From contig CBHYLN010000062.1 in NCBI GenBank assembly GCA_966128725.1, positions 1-30,299 on the forward strand: a DNA stretch of 30,299 bases, read 5' to 3'. The notes below the pieces were generated by a model. The model worked only from the letters and a program-made list of their open reading frames with translations, searched no databases and had not been told where the DNA came from. This stretch comes from JAFDZV01 sp966128725 (GTDB lineage: Bacteria > Bacteroidota > Ignavibacteria > OLB7). Shown here in pieces: positions 8,029-16,022 of this stretch; the first letter of the stretch is position 1, and the number at the start of each line of letters is the position of its first letter. The position numbers and the translations under genes are program-made.

Positions 8029-11000
8029 ATGCTGAAGCTACTGGAGAAATTATTCGGCTCGAAGCACGCAAAGGATGTGCAGATGCTTGGGCCGATCGTC
8101 GACGAGATCAACGAGCTCTTCGAGGAGTACGAATCGTTGACCGACGACGAGCTGCGGGGAAAGACTGCGGAGTTCCGCGCGCGCATTGCCGATCGTATCG
8201 CCGAGGACCAGACGCGGCTCGATGAGCTGAACGAGCGTCTGAAGGAGGACATCGAGTCAACCGAGCGCGACGCGATCCACGAGGAGATCGACGAGCTGGA
8301 GCGTGCGATCTACACCACCACCGAGGAGGTGTTGAGCGAGATCCTGCCCGAGGCCGTCGCGGTGGTCAAGGAAGCGTGCCGCCGGCACGGTGGCAAGCAG
8401 TGGGAGGCCGGTGGCAGCATCATCACCTGGACCGAAGTGCACTACAACGTGCAGCTTATCGGCGGTACGGTGCTGCATCAGGGCAAGATCGCCGAAATGG
8501 CGACCGGTGAAGGCAAGACGCTTACCGGCACGTTGCCAACCTACCTGAACGCGCTTTCCGGCCGCGGCGTGCACATCATTACCGTCAACGACTACCTGGC
8601 CAAGCGCGACTCCGAGTGGATGGGGCCGATCTACAAGTGGCTGGGCCTTACCGTTGGCTGTATCCAGAGCAACATGCCGCAGAACCTGCGCAAGCAGCAG
8701 TACGAATGCGACATCACCTTTGGCACCAACAACGAGTTCGGGTTCGACTACCTGCGCGACAACATGGTGCAGCGCCCCGAGGACATGGTGCAGCGCGGGC
8801 ACAATTATGCCATTGTCGACGAGGTGGATTCCGTCCTGATCGACGAGGCCCGCACGCCGTTGATCATTTCCGGTCCGGTTGGCAATGCCGACGACCAGAA
8901 CTTCGACCTGATCAAGCCACGGGTGGAGCGCCTGGTGCAGTTGCAGCAGCGCGAGGTGGCCTCGATGCTGGCCGAGGCCGAACGGTTGCTGGCAACCGGC
9001 TCGAAGGAGGATCGTCGCCAGGCCGGTGTCTGCATCCTGCGCGCGCATCGCGGCGTGCCCAAGAGCAACCGCCTTGCGAAGTTCACGCAGGATCCCGGCA
9101 TCAAGAAGCTGTTGCAGGAAACCGAGCTCGAATACCTGCGCGACAAGGGCGCGCGCATGCAGGAGATCGACCAGGAACTGTATTTCGCGATCGACGAGAA
9201 GAATCACTCGATCGACCTTACCGACAAGGGGCGCCAGACGATTGCCGCCTCGGGTGAGGATCCGGATATCTTCCTGATTCCCGATCTGGCCGCCGAGATG
9301 AGCATGATCGAGGGATCGGACATGCCCGGCGAGGAGAAGGTTGCCCGTCGCGACGAGGCCATGCGCCACTTCGCCGAGCGCTCCGACCGCATCCACACGG
9401 TAACGCAGCTTCTGCGCGCGTATTCGCTGTACGAGAAGGATGTGGAATACGTGGTGGATCAGGGCAAGATCAAGATTGTGGACAGCTTTACCGGCCGCAT
9501 CCTGGAAGGGCGGCGGTACTCCGAAGGTCTGCATCAGGCGATTGAAGCCAAGGAGAGCGTGGCCGTTCAGGAGGATACGCAGACGCTGGCCACGATCACG
9601 ATCCAGAACTACTTCCGCCTGTACAAGAAGCTGGCCGGCATGACCGGCACGGCCGAAACCGAGGAAGGCGAGTTCAACGAGATCTACAAGCTGGACGTGG
9701 TGGTGATCCCATCGAACCGCCCGATTGTCCGCAACGACATGAACGACCTGATCTACCGTACCAAGCGCGCCAAGTACGCCGCGGTGGTTGAGGAGGTTGA
9801 GCGCATGCGGACGGCCGGGCGCCCCACGCTTGTTGGCACCACCAACGTGGAAGTTTCCGAAACGATCTCGCGCATGTTGCAGCGCGCGAAGATCCCGCAC
9901 TCGGTTCTCAACGCGAAGCAGCATGCCCGCGAAGCCGAGATTGTGGCCGCCGCCGGGCAGAAGGGCGCGGTGACGATTGCCACCAACATGGCCGGTCGTG
10001 GTACCGATATCAAGCTGGGACCTGGCGTGAAGGAACTGGGCGGCCTGCACATCCTGGGCACCGAGCGCCACGAGGCACGCCGCATCGATCGTCAGTTGCG
10101 CGGCCGTGCGGGTCGGCAGGGCGATCCCGGTTCCTCGCAGTTCTTCATCTCGCTGGAGGACGATCTGATGCGTCTGTTCGGCGGCGAGCGCATTACGTCG
10201 CTGATGCAGAAGCTGGGTGCGGCCGACGAAGTGCTGGAGCACCCGATGCTCAACAAGTCGGTGGAGCGCGCGCAGAAGAAGGTGGAGGAAAACAACTTCG
10301 CCATCCGCAAGCGCCTGCTGGAGTTCGACAACGTGATGAACCAGCAGCGCGAGGTGATCTACGATCGCCGTCGCCATGCCCTGCACGGCGAGCGCCTGAA
10401 GAGCGAGGTGTTCGATTACGTTGACGAGTTCGTCAACGATGTGGTGGCCAAGTACTACCCGGACAACCTGGCGCTGATGCTCAACGACATCCGCACCAAG
10501 CTGTTGATCGATATCGTTGTTGACGATGCGCGGGCGGCCGAGCTGGGCGTTGAAGGATTGAAGGAGAAGACCATCGAGGCGGCACGCGACTTCTATCAGC
10601 GGAAGGAGGCGCAGTTTGGCAGCGAGTTCATGGCCAATCTGGAGCGCTTCGCCGTGCTGCACGTGATCGACGAACGCTGGCGCCAGCACCTGCGCGACAT
10701 GGACGACCTGCGTGAGGGCATCTATCTGCGCAGCTATGCGCAGCGCGATCCGGTGGTGGAGTACAAGCGCGAGGCGTTCGCGATGTTCTCGGCGATGCTT
10801 ACCGAGATCGATGTGGAAGTGATGTCCTTCACGTTCAAGTACTTCCCGGAGATGCGGGCACAGCAGCAGGGCGCGCAGCAGCGTGCCCGTGCTGCCGAAA
10901 CCGGCCTGCCGCGCGAACGCACGGCGAACACCTCAACCACGCGGCGGCTGCGATTCTCGCATGCCACCACCGCGGGCATGGGGCTTGCCGCCGATGCCGA

Positions 11001-11157
11001 GGCCCAGGCACTGGCCAGCGCAGCGGGCGAAAGCGCAACACCGGACGGTGCGGAAACCGCGCCGCGCACGATCACGCGCGACCAGCCGAAGATTGGCCGT
11101 AACGACCCCTGTTATTGCGGCAGTGGAAAGAAGTTCAAGCACTGCCACGGGCGGTAA
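8029..11157 (+). CDS. secA: Protein translocase subunit SecA
   Basis: This is the 1042-aa ATPase motor of the Sec pathway; it binds SecYEG and drives unfolded preproteins across the inner membrane. Walker A is ATGEGKT at ~158-164. The DEAD-type Walker B region DEVDSVLIDEART begins at residue 264. NBD2 carries TNMAGRGTDIKLG (~652-664) and the arginine-finger region RRIDRQLRGRAGRQGDPGSS. The C-terminus has the SEC-C zinc motif CYCGSGKKFKHCH (Cys1028, Cys1030, Cys1039, His1040) that binds SecB or phospholipid. The length exceeds the ~900 aa of E. coli SecA. The extra mass includes an acidic coiled-coil-like segment at ~60-105 (DQTRLDELNERLKEDIESTE) and an extended preprotein-binding region, as is usual in Bacteroidota/Chlorobiota SecA. 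It is transcribed alone from the 265-nt leader; SLBB and solute-binding genes follow. Confidence 0.97.
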   Translation: MLKLLEKLFGSKHAKDVQMLGPIVDEINELFEEYESLTDDELRGKTAEFRARIADRIAEDQTRLDELNERLKEDIESTERDAIHEEIDELERAIYTTTEEVLSEILPEAVAVVKEACRRHGGKQWEAGGSIITWTEVHYNVQLIGGTVLHQGKIAEMATGEGKTLTGTLPTYLNALSGRGVHIITVNDYLAKRDSEWMGPIYKWLGLTVGCIQSNMPQNLRKQQYECDITFGTNNEFGFDYLRDNMVQRPEDMVQRGHNYAIVDEVDSVLIDEARTPLIISGPVGNADDQNFDLIKPRVERLVQLQQREVASMLAEAERLLATGSKEDRRQAGVCILRAHRGVPKSNRLAKFTQDPGIKKLLQETELEYLRDKGARMQEIDQELYFAIDEKNHSIDLTDKGRQTIAASGEDPDIFLIPDLAAEMSMIEGSDMPGEEKVARRDEAMRHFAERSDRIHTVTQLLRAYSLYEKDVEYVVDQGKIKIVDSFTGRILEGRRYSEGLHQAIEAKESVAVQEDTQTLATITIQNYFRLYKKLAGMTGTAETEEGEFNEIYKLDVVVIPSNRPIVRNDMNDLIYRTKRAKYAAVVEEVERMRTAGRPTLVGTTNVEVSETISRMLQRAKIPHSVLNAKQHAREAEIVAAAGQKGAVTIATNMAGRGTDIKLGPGVKELGGLHILGTERHEARRIDRQLRGRAGRQGDPGSSQFFISLEDDLMRLFGGERITSLMQKLGAADEVLEHPMLNKSVERAQKKVEENNFAIRKRLLEFDNVMNQQREVIYDRRRHALHGERLKSEVFDYVDEFVNDVVAKYYPDNLALMLNDIRTKLLIDIVVDDARAAELGVEGLKEKTIEAARDFYQRKEAQFGSEFMANLERFAVLHVIDERWRQHLRDMDDLREGIYLRSYAQRDPVVEYKREAFAMFSAMLTEIDVEVMSFTFKYFPEMRAQQQGAQQRARAAETGLPRERTANTSTTRRLRFSHATTAGMGLAADAEAQALASAAGESATPDGAETAPRTITRDQPKIGRNDPCYCGSGKKFKHCHGR

Positions 11158-11338
11158 GCCGCCGGTGTGTCACGGGCAAACGTCGTGACCAGCAGGTATA
11201 TCCTCGAGCGGGGCTCGCGATCACCTCATGGAGATCTCGGGCCCCGTGCGCATATTTGCCGATCCATGGCGCCTGGCGGCGCGGCATGCTCCGCAAGCCG
11301 ACCGGAACCCGGCCGCTATTGATAAACCAGCCGTACGC

Positions 11339-11902
11339 ATGATTGCCAATCTCAATCGATTCAGCATTACGCTTTTCCGCCTGCCCGGCAGCCTGGTTGC
11401 GGTGCTCCTGTTTATGGTGGCCTGCACTGCAGCGGTGGCCCAGCCAACCGGTGATACGCTTCCCACAACCAGCGGCGGAACCACAAGCGGTACCCTGCGA
11501 GGTGGCCGCATGGTAAACGGCGAGGGGGGCGAGCTGCCGATCGAGGTGAATATCTGGGGCTTCGTGCGCAACCCTGGCAAGTACACCGTATCGGCATCCA
11601 CGCGTCTGCTGGATCTGATCTCGCTTGCCGGTGGTCCGGTGGAGCGGGCCGATCTTGAGGAAGTGCGCGTGATCCATGATAAAACCGTCGACAGCAGCCT
11701 TACCGAGCTGGTGCGCACGATCGACGTTGAGGACTATCAGCGTAGCGGCAACCCCGCAGCCAATCCGGTGCTGTATCCCAACGACACGATCGTTGTGCCC
11801 GCCGATACGCTCAACACGGTTAACAGCATCTTCACCATCATCAGCAGCGTTACGGTTGTGACGCTTTCGGTGATCGGGCTTATTGTCGCGTTCAAGAAAT
11901 AA
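11339..11902 (+). CDS. SLBB-domain exported protein (polysaccharide-export-like) with C-terminal membrane anchor
   Basis: This 187-aa protein starts at ATG 11339, which leads straight into an N-terminal hydrophobic segment (SLVAVLLFMVACTAAVAQ). An upstream ATG at 11228 would add 37 polar residues in front and is less likely. Signal peptidase I cleavage after AVAQ is plausible; the Cys in FMVAC is a poor lipobox. A low-complexity Gly/Thr/Ser linker leads to an SLBB domain (~66-120) with VNIWGFVRNPGKYTV and LLDLISLAGGP, as in Wza/capsule export proteins. It then has YPNDTIVVP and ends in a strongly hydrophobic helix (SIFTIISSVTVVTLSVIGLIVAF) with a Lys-Lys tail. The N-terminal poly-export domain of full-length Wza is absent. 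The role in polysaccharide or envelope export is inferred from the domain only. It lies 24 bp upstream of the solute-binding lipoprotein gene, probably co-transcribed. Confidence 0.75.
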   Translation: MIANLNRFSITLFRLPGSLVAVLLFMVACTAAVAQPTGDTLPTTSGGTTSGTLRGGRMVNGEGGELPIEVNIWGFVRNPGKYTVSASTRLLDLISLAGGPVERADLEEVRVIHDKTVDSSLTELVRTIDVEDYQRSGNPAANPVLYPNDTIVVPADTLNTVNSIFTIISSVTVVTLSVIGLIVAFKK

Positions 11903-11925
11903 TCCATTCCGAACCCACGCACGCA

Positions 11926-13221
11926 ATGTCCTCCAACGCACTTCGCGCCGGTTTCCTTTCGCTTCTGCTCATCGTTGTTGCCGTCATGGTTCTGCTGCAG
12001 GGATGCGGTGGCGACAACGCCGGCAACGACGGCCGCACCGTTATCACGTTCTGGCATTTCCAATCGGAGCCCGGCCAGAAGCGGGCGCTTGAGGCCCGTG
12101 TGAAGGCCTTCGAGGAAGAAAACCCCACGGTGCATGTGGAGCTTCAGGACCTTAACTGGAACGACGGCAAAACCAAGCTGCAGGCGGCGTTCGGCTCGAA
12201 CACGGCGCCGGACGTAATCGAGTTGGGCAGCGACTGGATTGCGCAGTACAGCGCCGCCGGTGTGCTGGCGGACCAGTCCAAGATGGAGGGCGACAACATC
12301 TCGCGTTTCAGCCCGGAGGTTGCCGAGCCCGGCAAGTGGAACGGCGGCATCTACGCCTGGCCATGGACCACTGACACGCGTGTGTTGTTCTACAACAAGG
12401 ACCTGCTGGCCGCGGCCGGGCTTGACTCCTCGGTTGCCGACAGCACCTGGGATGCGCTGCTGACACGCGCCGAGCGGCTGCGTGCCGCCAACCAGCAGGT
12501 GTTCGGCTTCGGGGCGAACGGATCGGACCGCCATCGTCTCTACAAGAAAATTCTTCCATTCTTCTGGTCGAACGGCGGCTCGGTGCTGAACCAGTCCGGC
12601 GCGCCGGTGATCAACTCGGCCGAGAACATCGCGGCGCTGGAAATGTATCTGGCGTTGGCGCGCACCGGCATCACCGAAACACAGAAGGAGCTGGATCAGT
12701 TGTTCCTTGGCGGCAAGCTCGCGTTCTGGTTCTCCGGTCCCTGGCTGGTGGAACGCATCGCCAAGGACAACCCGAAGCTGCATTATGGCGTGGCCCTGCT
12801 GCCGGCGTTCGCGGGGAAGAAGGCCGTATCGTTCGCTGGCGGTGAATACCTGGCCATCAACGAAGCGTCGTCGCACAAGGCCGAGGCCCGCAAGCTGATC
12901 GCGTTCCTGACCTCGGCCAAGCAGGCGCTGGAGTTTGCCAAGGCGCTGCCCGGCGGCACAACGCCGGCCGATCTCTCGGTTGCCGGCGACGCCTTCCTGC
13001 AAAGCCCCGCGCGACGTGTGTTCACCGAGCAGCTTCGTTCGGCGCGGATGACCCCCGTGCACCCGAAGTGGCTGGAGATCGAGGAGATCATCGAGGACGA
13101 GGTTGGTACCGCGCTGCTGGCCGGCAAAACCTCGCAGCAGGCGTTGAACGATGCGCAGTACAGGATCGGCCAGCTTCTCAACGGCGGAGCGGCAACGCCG
13201 GGCGAGGATACAGCGCGTTAG
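11926..13221 (+). CDS. Extracellular solute-binding lipoprotein (family 1, sugar-type ABC importer)
   Basis: This 431-aa protein has a signal peptide with a lipobox LLQGC (Cys27). A short Gly/Asn linker leads into VITFWHFQSEPGQKRALEARVKAFEE-type sequence, the standard start of MalE/UgpB-like binding proteins. Family landmarks follow: FEEENPTVHVEL, a PDVIELGSDWIAQY segment, GIYAWPWTTDTRVLFYNKDLL, and LGGKLAFWFSGPWLVERI with GGEYLAINEAS. The expected role is capture of a sugar or related solute for an ABC importer. No permease or ATPase gene is in the window: upstream is the SLBB gene (24 bp), downstream a PLP enzyme. Either the transporter is elsewhere or the protein has another partner. The substrate cannot be deduced. 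Confidence 0.88.
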   Translation: MSSNALRAGFLSLLLIVVAVMVLLQGCGGDNAGNDGRTVITFWHFQSEPGQKRALEARVKAFEEENPTVHVELQDLNWNDGKTKLQAAFGSNTAPDVIELGSDWIAQYSAAGVLADQSKMEGDNISRFSPEVAEPGKWNGGIYAWPWTTDTRVLFYNKDLLAAAGLDSSVADSTWDALLTRAERLRAANQQVFGFGANGSDRHRLYKKILPFFWSNGGSVLNQSGAPVINSAENIAALEMYLALARTGITETQKELDQLFLGGKLAFWFSGPWLVERIAKDNPKLHYGVALLPAFAGKKAVSFAGGEYLAINEASSHKAEARKLIAFLTSAKQALEFAKALPGGTTPADLSVAGDAFLQSPARRVFTEQLRSARMTPVHPKWLEIEEIIEDEVGTALLAGKTSQQALNDAQYRIGQLLNGGAATPGEDTAR

Positions 13222-13226
13222 GTTTC

Positions 13227-13246
13227 GCGGGCCGTGTTCGGCCCGC
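13227..13246 (+). terminator. Probable terminator after the solute-binding protein gene
   Basis: A perfect 7-bp GC stem (GCGGGCC/GGCCCGC) with a 6-nt loop begins 5 bp after the stop codon. It is followed only by TTCGG, so no real T-tract. Position supports a terminator; strength is doubtful. Confidence 0.45.
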
Positions 13247-13313
13247 TTCGGTCCATTAGATCGCCGCGCCGTGTGCACCGGCATACCGCGCGCAAACCCG
13301 TACACATTATCGG

Positions 13314-14465
13314 ATGCACCCTATGCCCCTGGGCTTTTCCACCAAGGCGATTCATGCAGGACAGGAACCGGAACCGGTAACCGGCGCGGTGAACGTCCCG
13401 ATTTTCCAGACCTCCACGTACGCGCAGGCCGGCATCGGCCAGCACACCGGGTTCGAGTACGCGCGCACGCAGCACCCAACGCGGGCCGCGTTGGAAACCT
13501 GCGTGGCGGAACTGGAGGGCGGTACCCGTGGATTTGCCTTCGGCAGCGGGCTGGCCGCGCTTGATGCGGTGATGCGGCTGTTCTCGCCCGGCGATCACGT
13601 GATTGCCGGCGACGACATGTATGGCGGTACGTTCCGGTTGTTCGACAAGGTGTGGCGCCGCTACGGCATCCAGTTCACGTATGTGGACTTCCGTACGCCG
13701 GAGGCCGTGCGCGCCGCGGTTACCGACCGTACGCGCATGATCTATGCCGAAACGCCCACCAACCCGATGATGCGCCTGTGCGATCTGGCCGTGCTTTCGG
13801 GCATCGCGGCCGAGGGCGGCGCCATGCTTGTGGTGGACAACACCTTCATGAGCCCGTATCTGCAGAACCCGTTGGCGCTTGGCGCCGCCATCGTTCTGCA
13901 TTCGTCCACCAAGTATATCGGCGGCCACAGCGATCTTGTTGGCGGGCTTGTGGTGACCAACAACGCCGAGGTTGCCGAGCGCATGGCCTTCCATCAGAAC
14001 TCGTGCGGCGCGGTGCCCGGCCCCATGGATTGTTACCTGGCGCTGCGGTCGTTGAAGACGCTGGCGGTGCGTATGGACCGCCACTGCGCCAACGCCATGC
14101 AGGTTGCCGAATACCTGGCCACAAGGCCGGAGTTCGGCACTGTCAATTACCCCGGCCTTGCGAGCTTTCCGCAGCGCGAGTTGGCCGTGCGCCAGATGCG
14201 CGGCTTTGGCGGCATGATCTCCGCCGATCTTGGCTCGCTGGAACACGCAACCCGGTTCTGCGCCGCCGTGCGCATCTTCACGTTCGCCGAATCCCTTGGC
14301 GGCGTCGAATCCCTTCTCTGCCATCCTGTCTCCATGACCCACGGCTCCGTGCCGCCGGAAACCCGCGCGCGCCTTGGCATTACCGACGGCCTTGTGCGGT
14401 TCTCCGTTGGCCTGGAGGATGTCGCCGATCTCATTGCCGATATCGAGCAGGCGCTTGCGGCGTGA
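13314..14465 (+). CDS. PLP-dependent trans-sulfuration enzyme (cystathionine gamma-synthase/lyase family)
   Basis: This 383-aa protein belongs to the Cys/Met metabolism PLP family (fold type I, cytosolic tetramer). The PLP-lysine lies in HSSTKYIGGHSD (Lys200). Other landmarks are STKAIHAGQEP near the N-terminus, YARTQHPTRAALE, FGSGLAA (~77), YGGTFRLFDKV, YAETPTNPMM, LVVDNTFMSPYLQNPL and, near the C-terminus, SLGGVESLLCHPVSMTHGSVPPE. It acts in homocysteine/cysteine interconversion. The sequence does not separate gamma-synthase (MetB) from gamma-lyase; the SLGGVESLxxHP region is shared. A second Met at 13323 is an equally possible start. The gene stands alone, 92 bp after the solute-binding gene and past a hairpin. 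Confidence 0.88.
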   Translation: MHPMPLGFSTKAIHAGQEPEPVTGAVNVPIFQTSTYAQAGIGQHTGFEYARTQHPTRAALETCVAELEGGTRGFAFGSGLAALDAVMRLFSPGDHVIAGDDMYGGTFRLFDKVWRRYGIQFTYVDFRTPEAVRAAVTDRTRMIYAETPTNPMMRLCDLAVLSGIAAEGGAMLVVDNTFMSPYLQNPLALGAAIVLHSSTKYIGGHSDLVGGLVVTNNAEVAERMAFHQNSCGAVPGPMDCYLALRSLKTLAVRMDRHCANAMQVAEYLATRPEFGTVNYPGLASFPQRELAVRQMRGFGGMISADLGSLEHATRFCAAVRIFTFAESLGGVESLLCHPVSMTHGSVPPETRARLGITDGLVRFSVGLEDVADLIADIEQALAA

Positions 14466-14590
14466 TGCTGCGCACATGCCTGCCACCGGCGCGCGACGTG
14501 GTGCTCACAACCGGTTACTCAACTTCTCGGTGGTAGCCGCGTAGGTGCTGCTGTTCATCGATCATCCGTTCATGATACGGGAGTCTCGAT

Positions 14591-15085
14591 ATGGAACAGG
14601 AACACCATCGCGGCGCATTGATCCGCATTCTGCGTAACGCTTATTCCGGCGAACAGGCTGCGGCGCTTGCCTATCGCGGCCATTGGCGCTCGTTGCGCGA
14701 TAGTGGCCAGCGCCAGGACGTGCGGCGCATCGAGGAGGAGGAGTGGCTGCATCGCCGGCAGGTTGGGGCTATGCTGCAAGAGCTGGGCGCGGTGCCCGGT
14801 CGGGTGCTGGAAATTCGTACGTGGCTGGTTGGCCGCGTTCTCGGGATTGGCTGCCACCTGATCGGCTGGTTTCTGCCGATGTATTTTGCAGGTCGGCTGG
14901 AACAGGGCAACGCCGCCGAGTACGACACGGCCGCTGCCCATGCACGCGCGCTGGGGCGCAACAACGACGCCGCATGCCTGGCCACAATGGCCGATGTGGA
15001 ACGCGAACATGAAGTCTTCTTCCGCGCCATGGTTGCCGGCCACAGGATGCTGCCCCTGGCGCGCCGCCTGTTCGGCTGGGGATAG
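14591..15085 (+). CDS. Ferritin-like / COQ7-type diiron protein
   Basis: This 164-aa all-helical protein carries a diiron-carboxylate arrangement: Glu21 (SGEQAAALAYRGH), Glu51-x-x-His54 (EEEWLHRRQ), Glu104 or Glu110 (GRLEQGNAAEY), and Glu137-x-x-His140 (DVEREHEVFF). Two ExxH motifs on paired helices are the hallmark of the ferritin-like superfamily. The hydrophobic stretch at ~79-100 (LVGRVLGIGCHLIGWFLPMYFAG) between helix pairs resembles COQ7 (demethoxyubiquinone hydroxylase), which is membrane-associated. The early E-x(6)-Y-x-GH pattern also fits COQ7. A role in quinone modification or another O2-dependent oxidation is an inference; iron handling is the alternative. The start at 14591 is the first ATG before the conserved helix. 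No other quinone gene is nearby. Confidence 0.65.
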   Translation: MEQEHHRGALIRILRNAYSGEQAAALAYRGHWRSLRDSGQRQDVRRIEEEEWLHRRQVGAMLQELGAVPGRVLEIRTWLVGRVLGIGCHLIGWFLPMYFAGRLEQGNAAEYDTAAAHARALGRNNDAACLATMADVEREHEVFFRAMVAGHRMLPLARRLFGWG

Positions 15086-15193
15086 GGGGGAATTACGAAT
15101 GGCGAAAGCGAACGGATTCTGACGCCGCGTGCGATGTGGCCGGCGGATTGCCGGCGTTTCCTTCGCTCCCTTTGCGTCTTCGCGGTGAAATTC
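15086..15193. repeat. Candidate dispersed non-coding repeat (TTTGCGTCTTCGCGGTGAA type)
   Basis: Between the diiron gene and the SDR operon, 15159-15193 contains CCTTCGCTCCCTTTGCGTC followed by TTCGCGGTGAA. Complementary-strand translation gives HREDAKGAKE. I recall this phrase and the nearby GAATTACGAATGGCGAA (15089-15105, reverse-strand FAIRNS) from intergenic DNA in many unrelated bacterial genomes, where they behave as dispersed repeats. A 6-bp hairpin GCCGGC-ggatt-GCCGGC (15139-15155) lies between the two parts and may also terminate the upstream gene. Only one copy is in the window, so repeat status rests on recollection. Confidence 0.4.
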
Positions 15194-15269
15194 CCAACCG
15201 CCGTTGGCCCACGTTGAGGCAGGCATCAACAAGCATGTGCCCGGTGCCATGAATCATTAATCCAACCTG

Positions 15270-16022
15270 ATGAAGCTTCCCTGGAAAACAGCCATTGTGG
15301 TGGGCGCGTCGAGCGGAATCGGCGAGGCAATCGCGCGGCGGCTTGCGCGTGCCGGCTGCAAGGTTGCGCTGGTGGCGCGCCGCGCCGATCGGCTTGCCGC
15401 CATTGCCGAGGAGATCAATCGCGAGGCTGGCGCCGAGCGCGCAATCGTGTTTGCGCACGACGTGGCCAACCGCGCCGAAGTGCCGTGGCTGTTCCAGCAG
15501 ATTACCGGTCAGCTTGGCGGCCTCGACGCGATCTTCTACGCGGCCGGCGTGCTCCCGCGCATTACCCCCGAGGAGTTCAACACCCAGAAGGATGAACAAC
15601 TGATTGAAGTGAATCTGCTTGGCGCCATCGCCTGGTTGAATCAAGCGGCGATTCGCTTCGAGAGCACCAGAAGCGGCACCATTGTTGGCATCGGCTCCAT
15701 CGCCGGCGATCGCGGCCGGCGGGGCAATCCGGTGTACTGCACCAGCAAGGCGGCGCTGGCCACATATCTTGAGGCATTGCGCAACCGTCTGCGACGCCAT
15801 GGCGTGCGCGTGGTGACATTGAAGCCGGGCTTTATCGATACCGACATGACCAAGGGGCTGCCCGGGTTGCTGTGGTTGATCTCGGCCGATCGTGCTGCCG
15901 AGATTGCCTTGAACGCCGCGCGGCGCGGTGCGAACGTGGCCTATATCCCGGCGCGCTGGCGTCTGGTTGGGTTGATACTGCGTTCCATCCCGTCGGTTAT
16001 TTTCCGTCGTCTGAATGTCTGA
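15270..16022 (+). CDS. dprE2: DprE2-like short-chain dehydrogenase (decaprenylphospho-2-keto-pentose reductase type)
   Basis: This 250-aa classical SDR has the cofactor loop GASSGIGEA (Gly12-Gly18), the active-site Ser in GIGSIAGDRG and Tyr156-x-x-x-Lys160 (YCTSK). The C-terminus, VAYIPARWRLVGLILRSIPS then FRRL, closely resembles the membrane-associating tail of DprE2, where a IWVP..LR.....R.IPRPI.RRL-type ending follows the Rossmann fold. In mycobacteria DprE2 reduces the 2'-keto intermediate made by DprE1, giving decaprenylphospho-arabinose. The stop overlaps the start of the DprE1-like gene by 8 bp (16015-16022), so the two are translationally coupled, which strongly supports the assignment. 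The substrate is not proven; many SDRs share the core motifs. Confidence 0.75.
   Translation: MKLPWKTAIVVGASSGIGEAIARRLARAGCKVALVARRADRLAAIAEEINREAGAERAIVFAHDVANRAEVPWLFQQITGQLGGLDAIFYAAGVLPRITPEEFNTQKDEQLIEVNLLGAIAWLNQAAIRFESTRSGTIVGIGSIAGDRGRRGNPVYCTSKAALATYLEALRNRLRRHGVRVVTLKPGFIDTDMTKGLPGLLWLISADRAAEIALNAARRGANVAYIPARWRLVGLILRSIPSVIFRRLNV

Noticed and set aside
7646..8035. Possible arrest-peptide gene upstream of secA (SecM-like)
   Set aside because: The 129-codon frame has no signal peptide or membrane segment and begins upstream of the best promoter, so a SecM-type role is not supported.
8257..10689. 810-codon open frame antisense to secA
   Set aside because: It is an artefact of high GC and codon bias on the opposite strand; secA is beyond doubt and the antisense protein shows no domain or signal.
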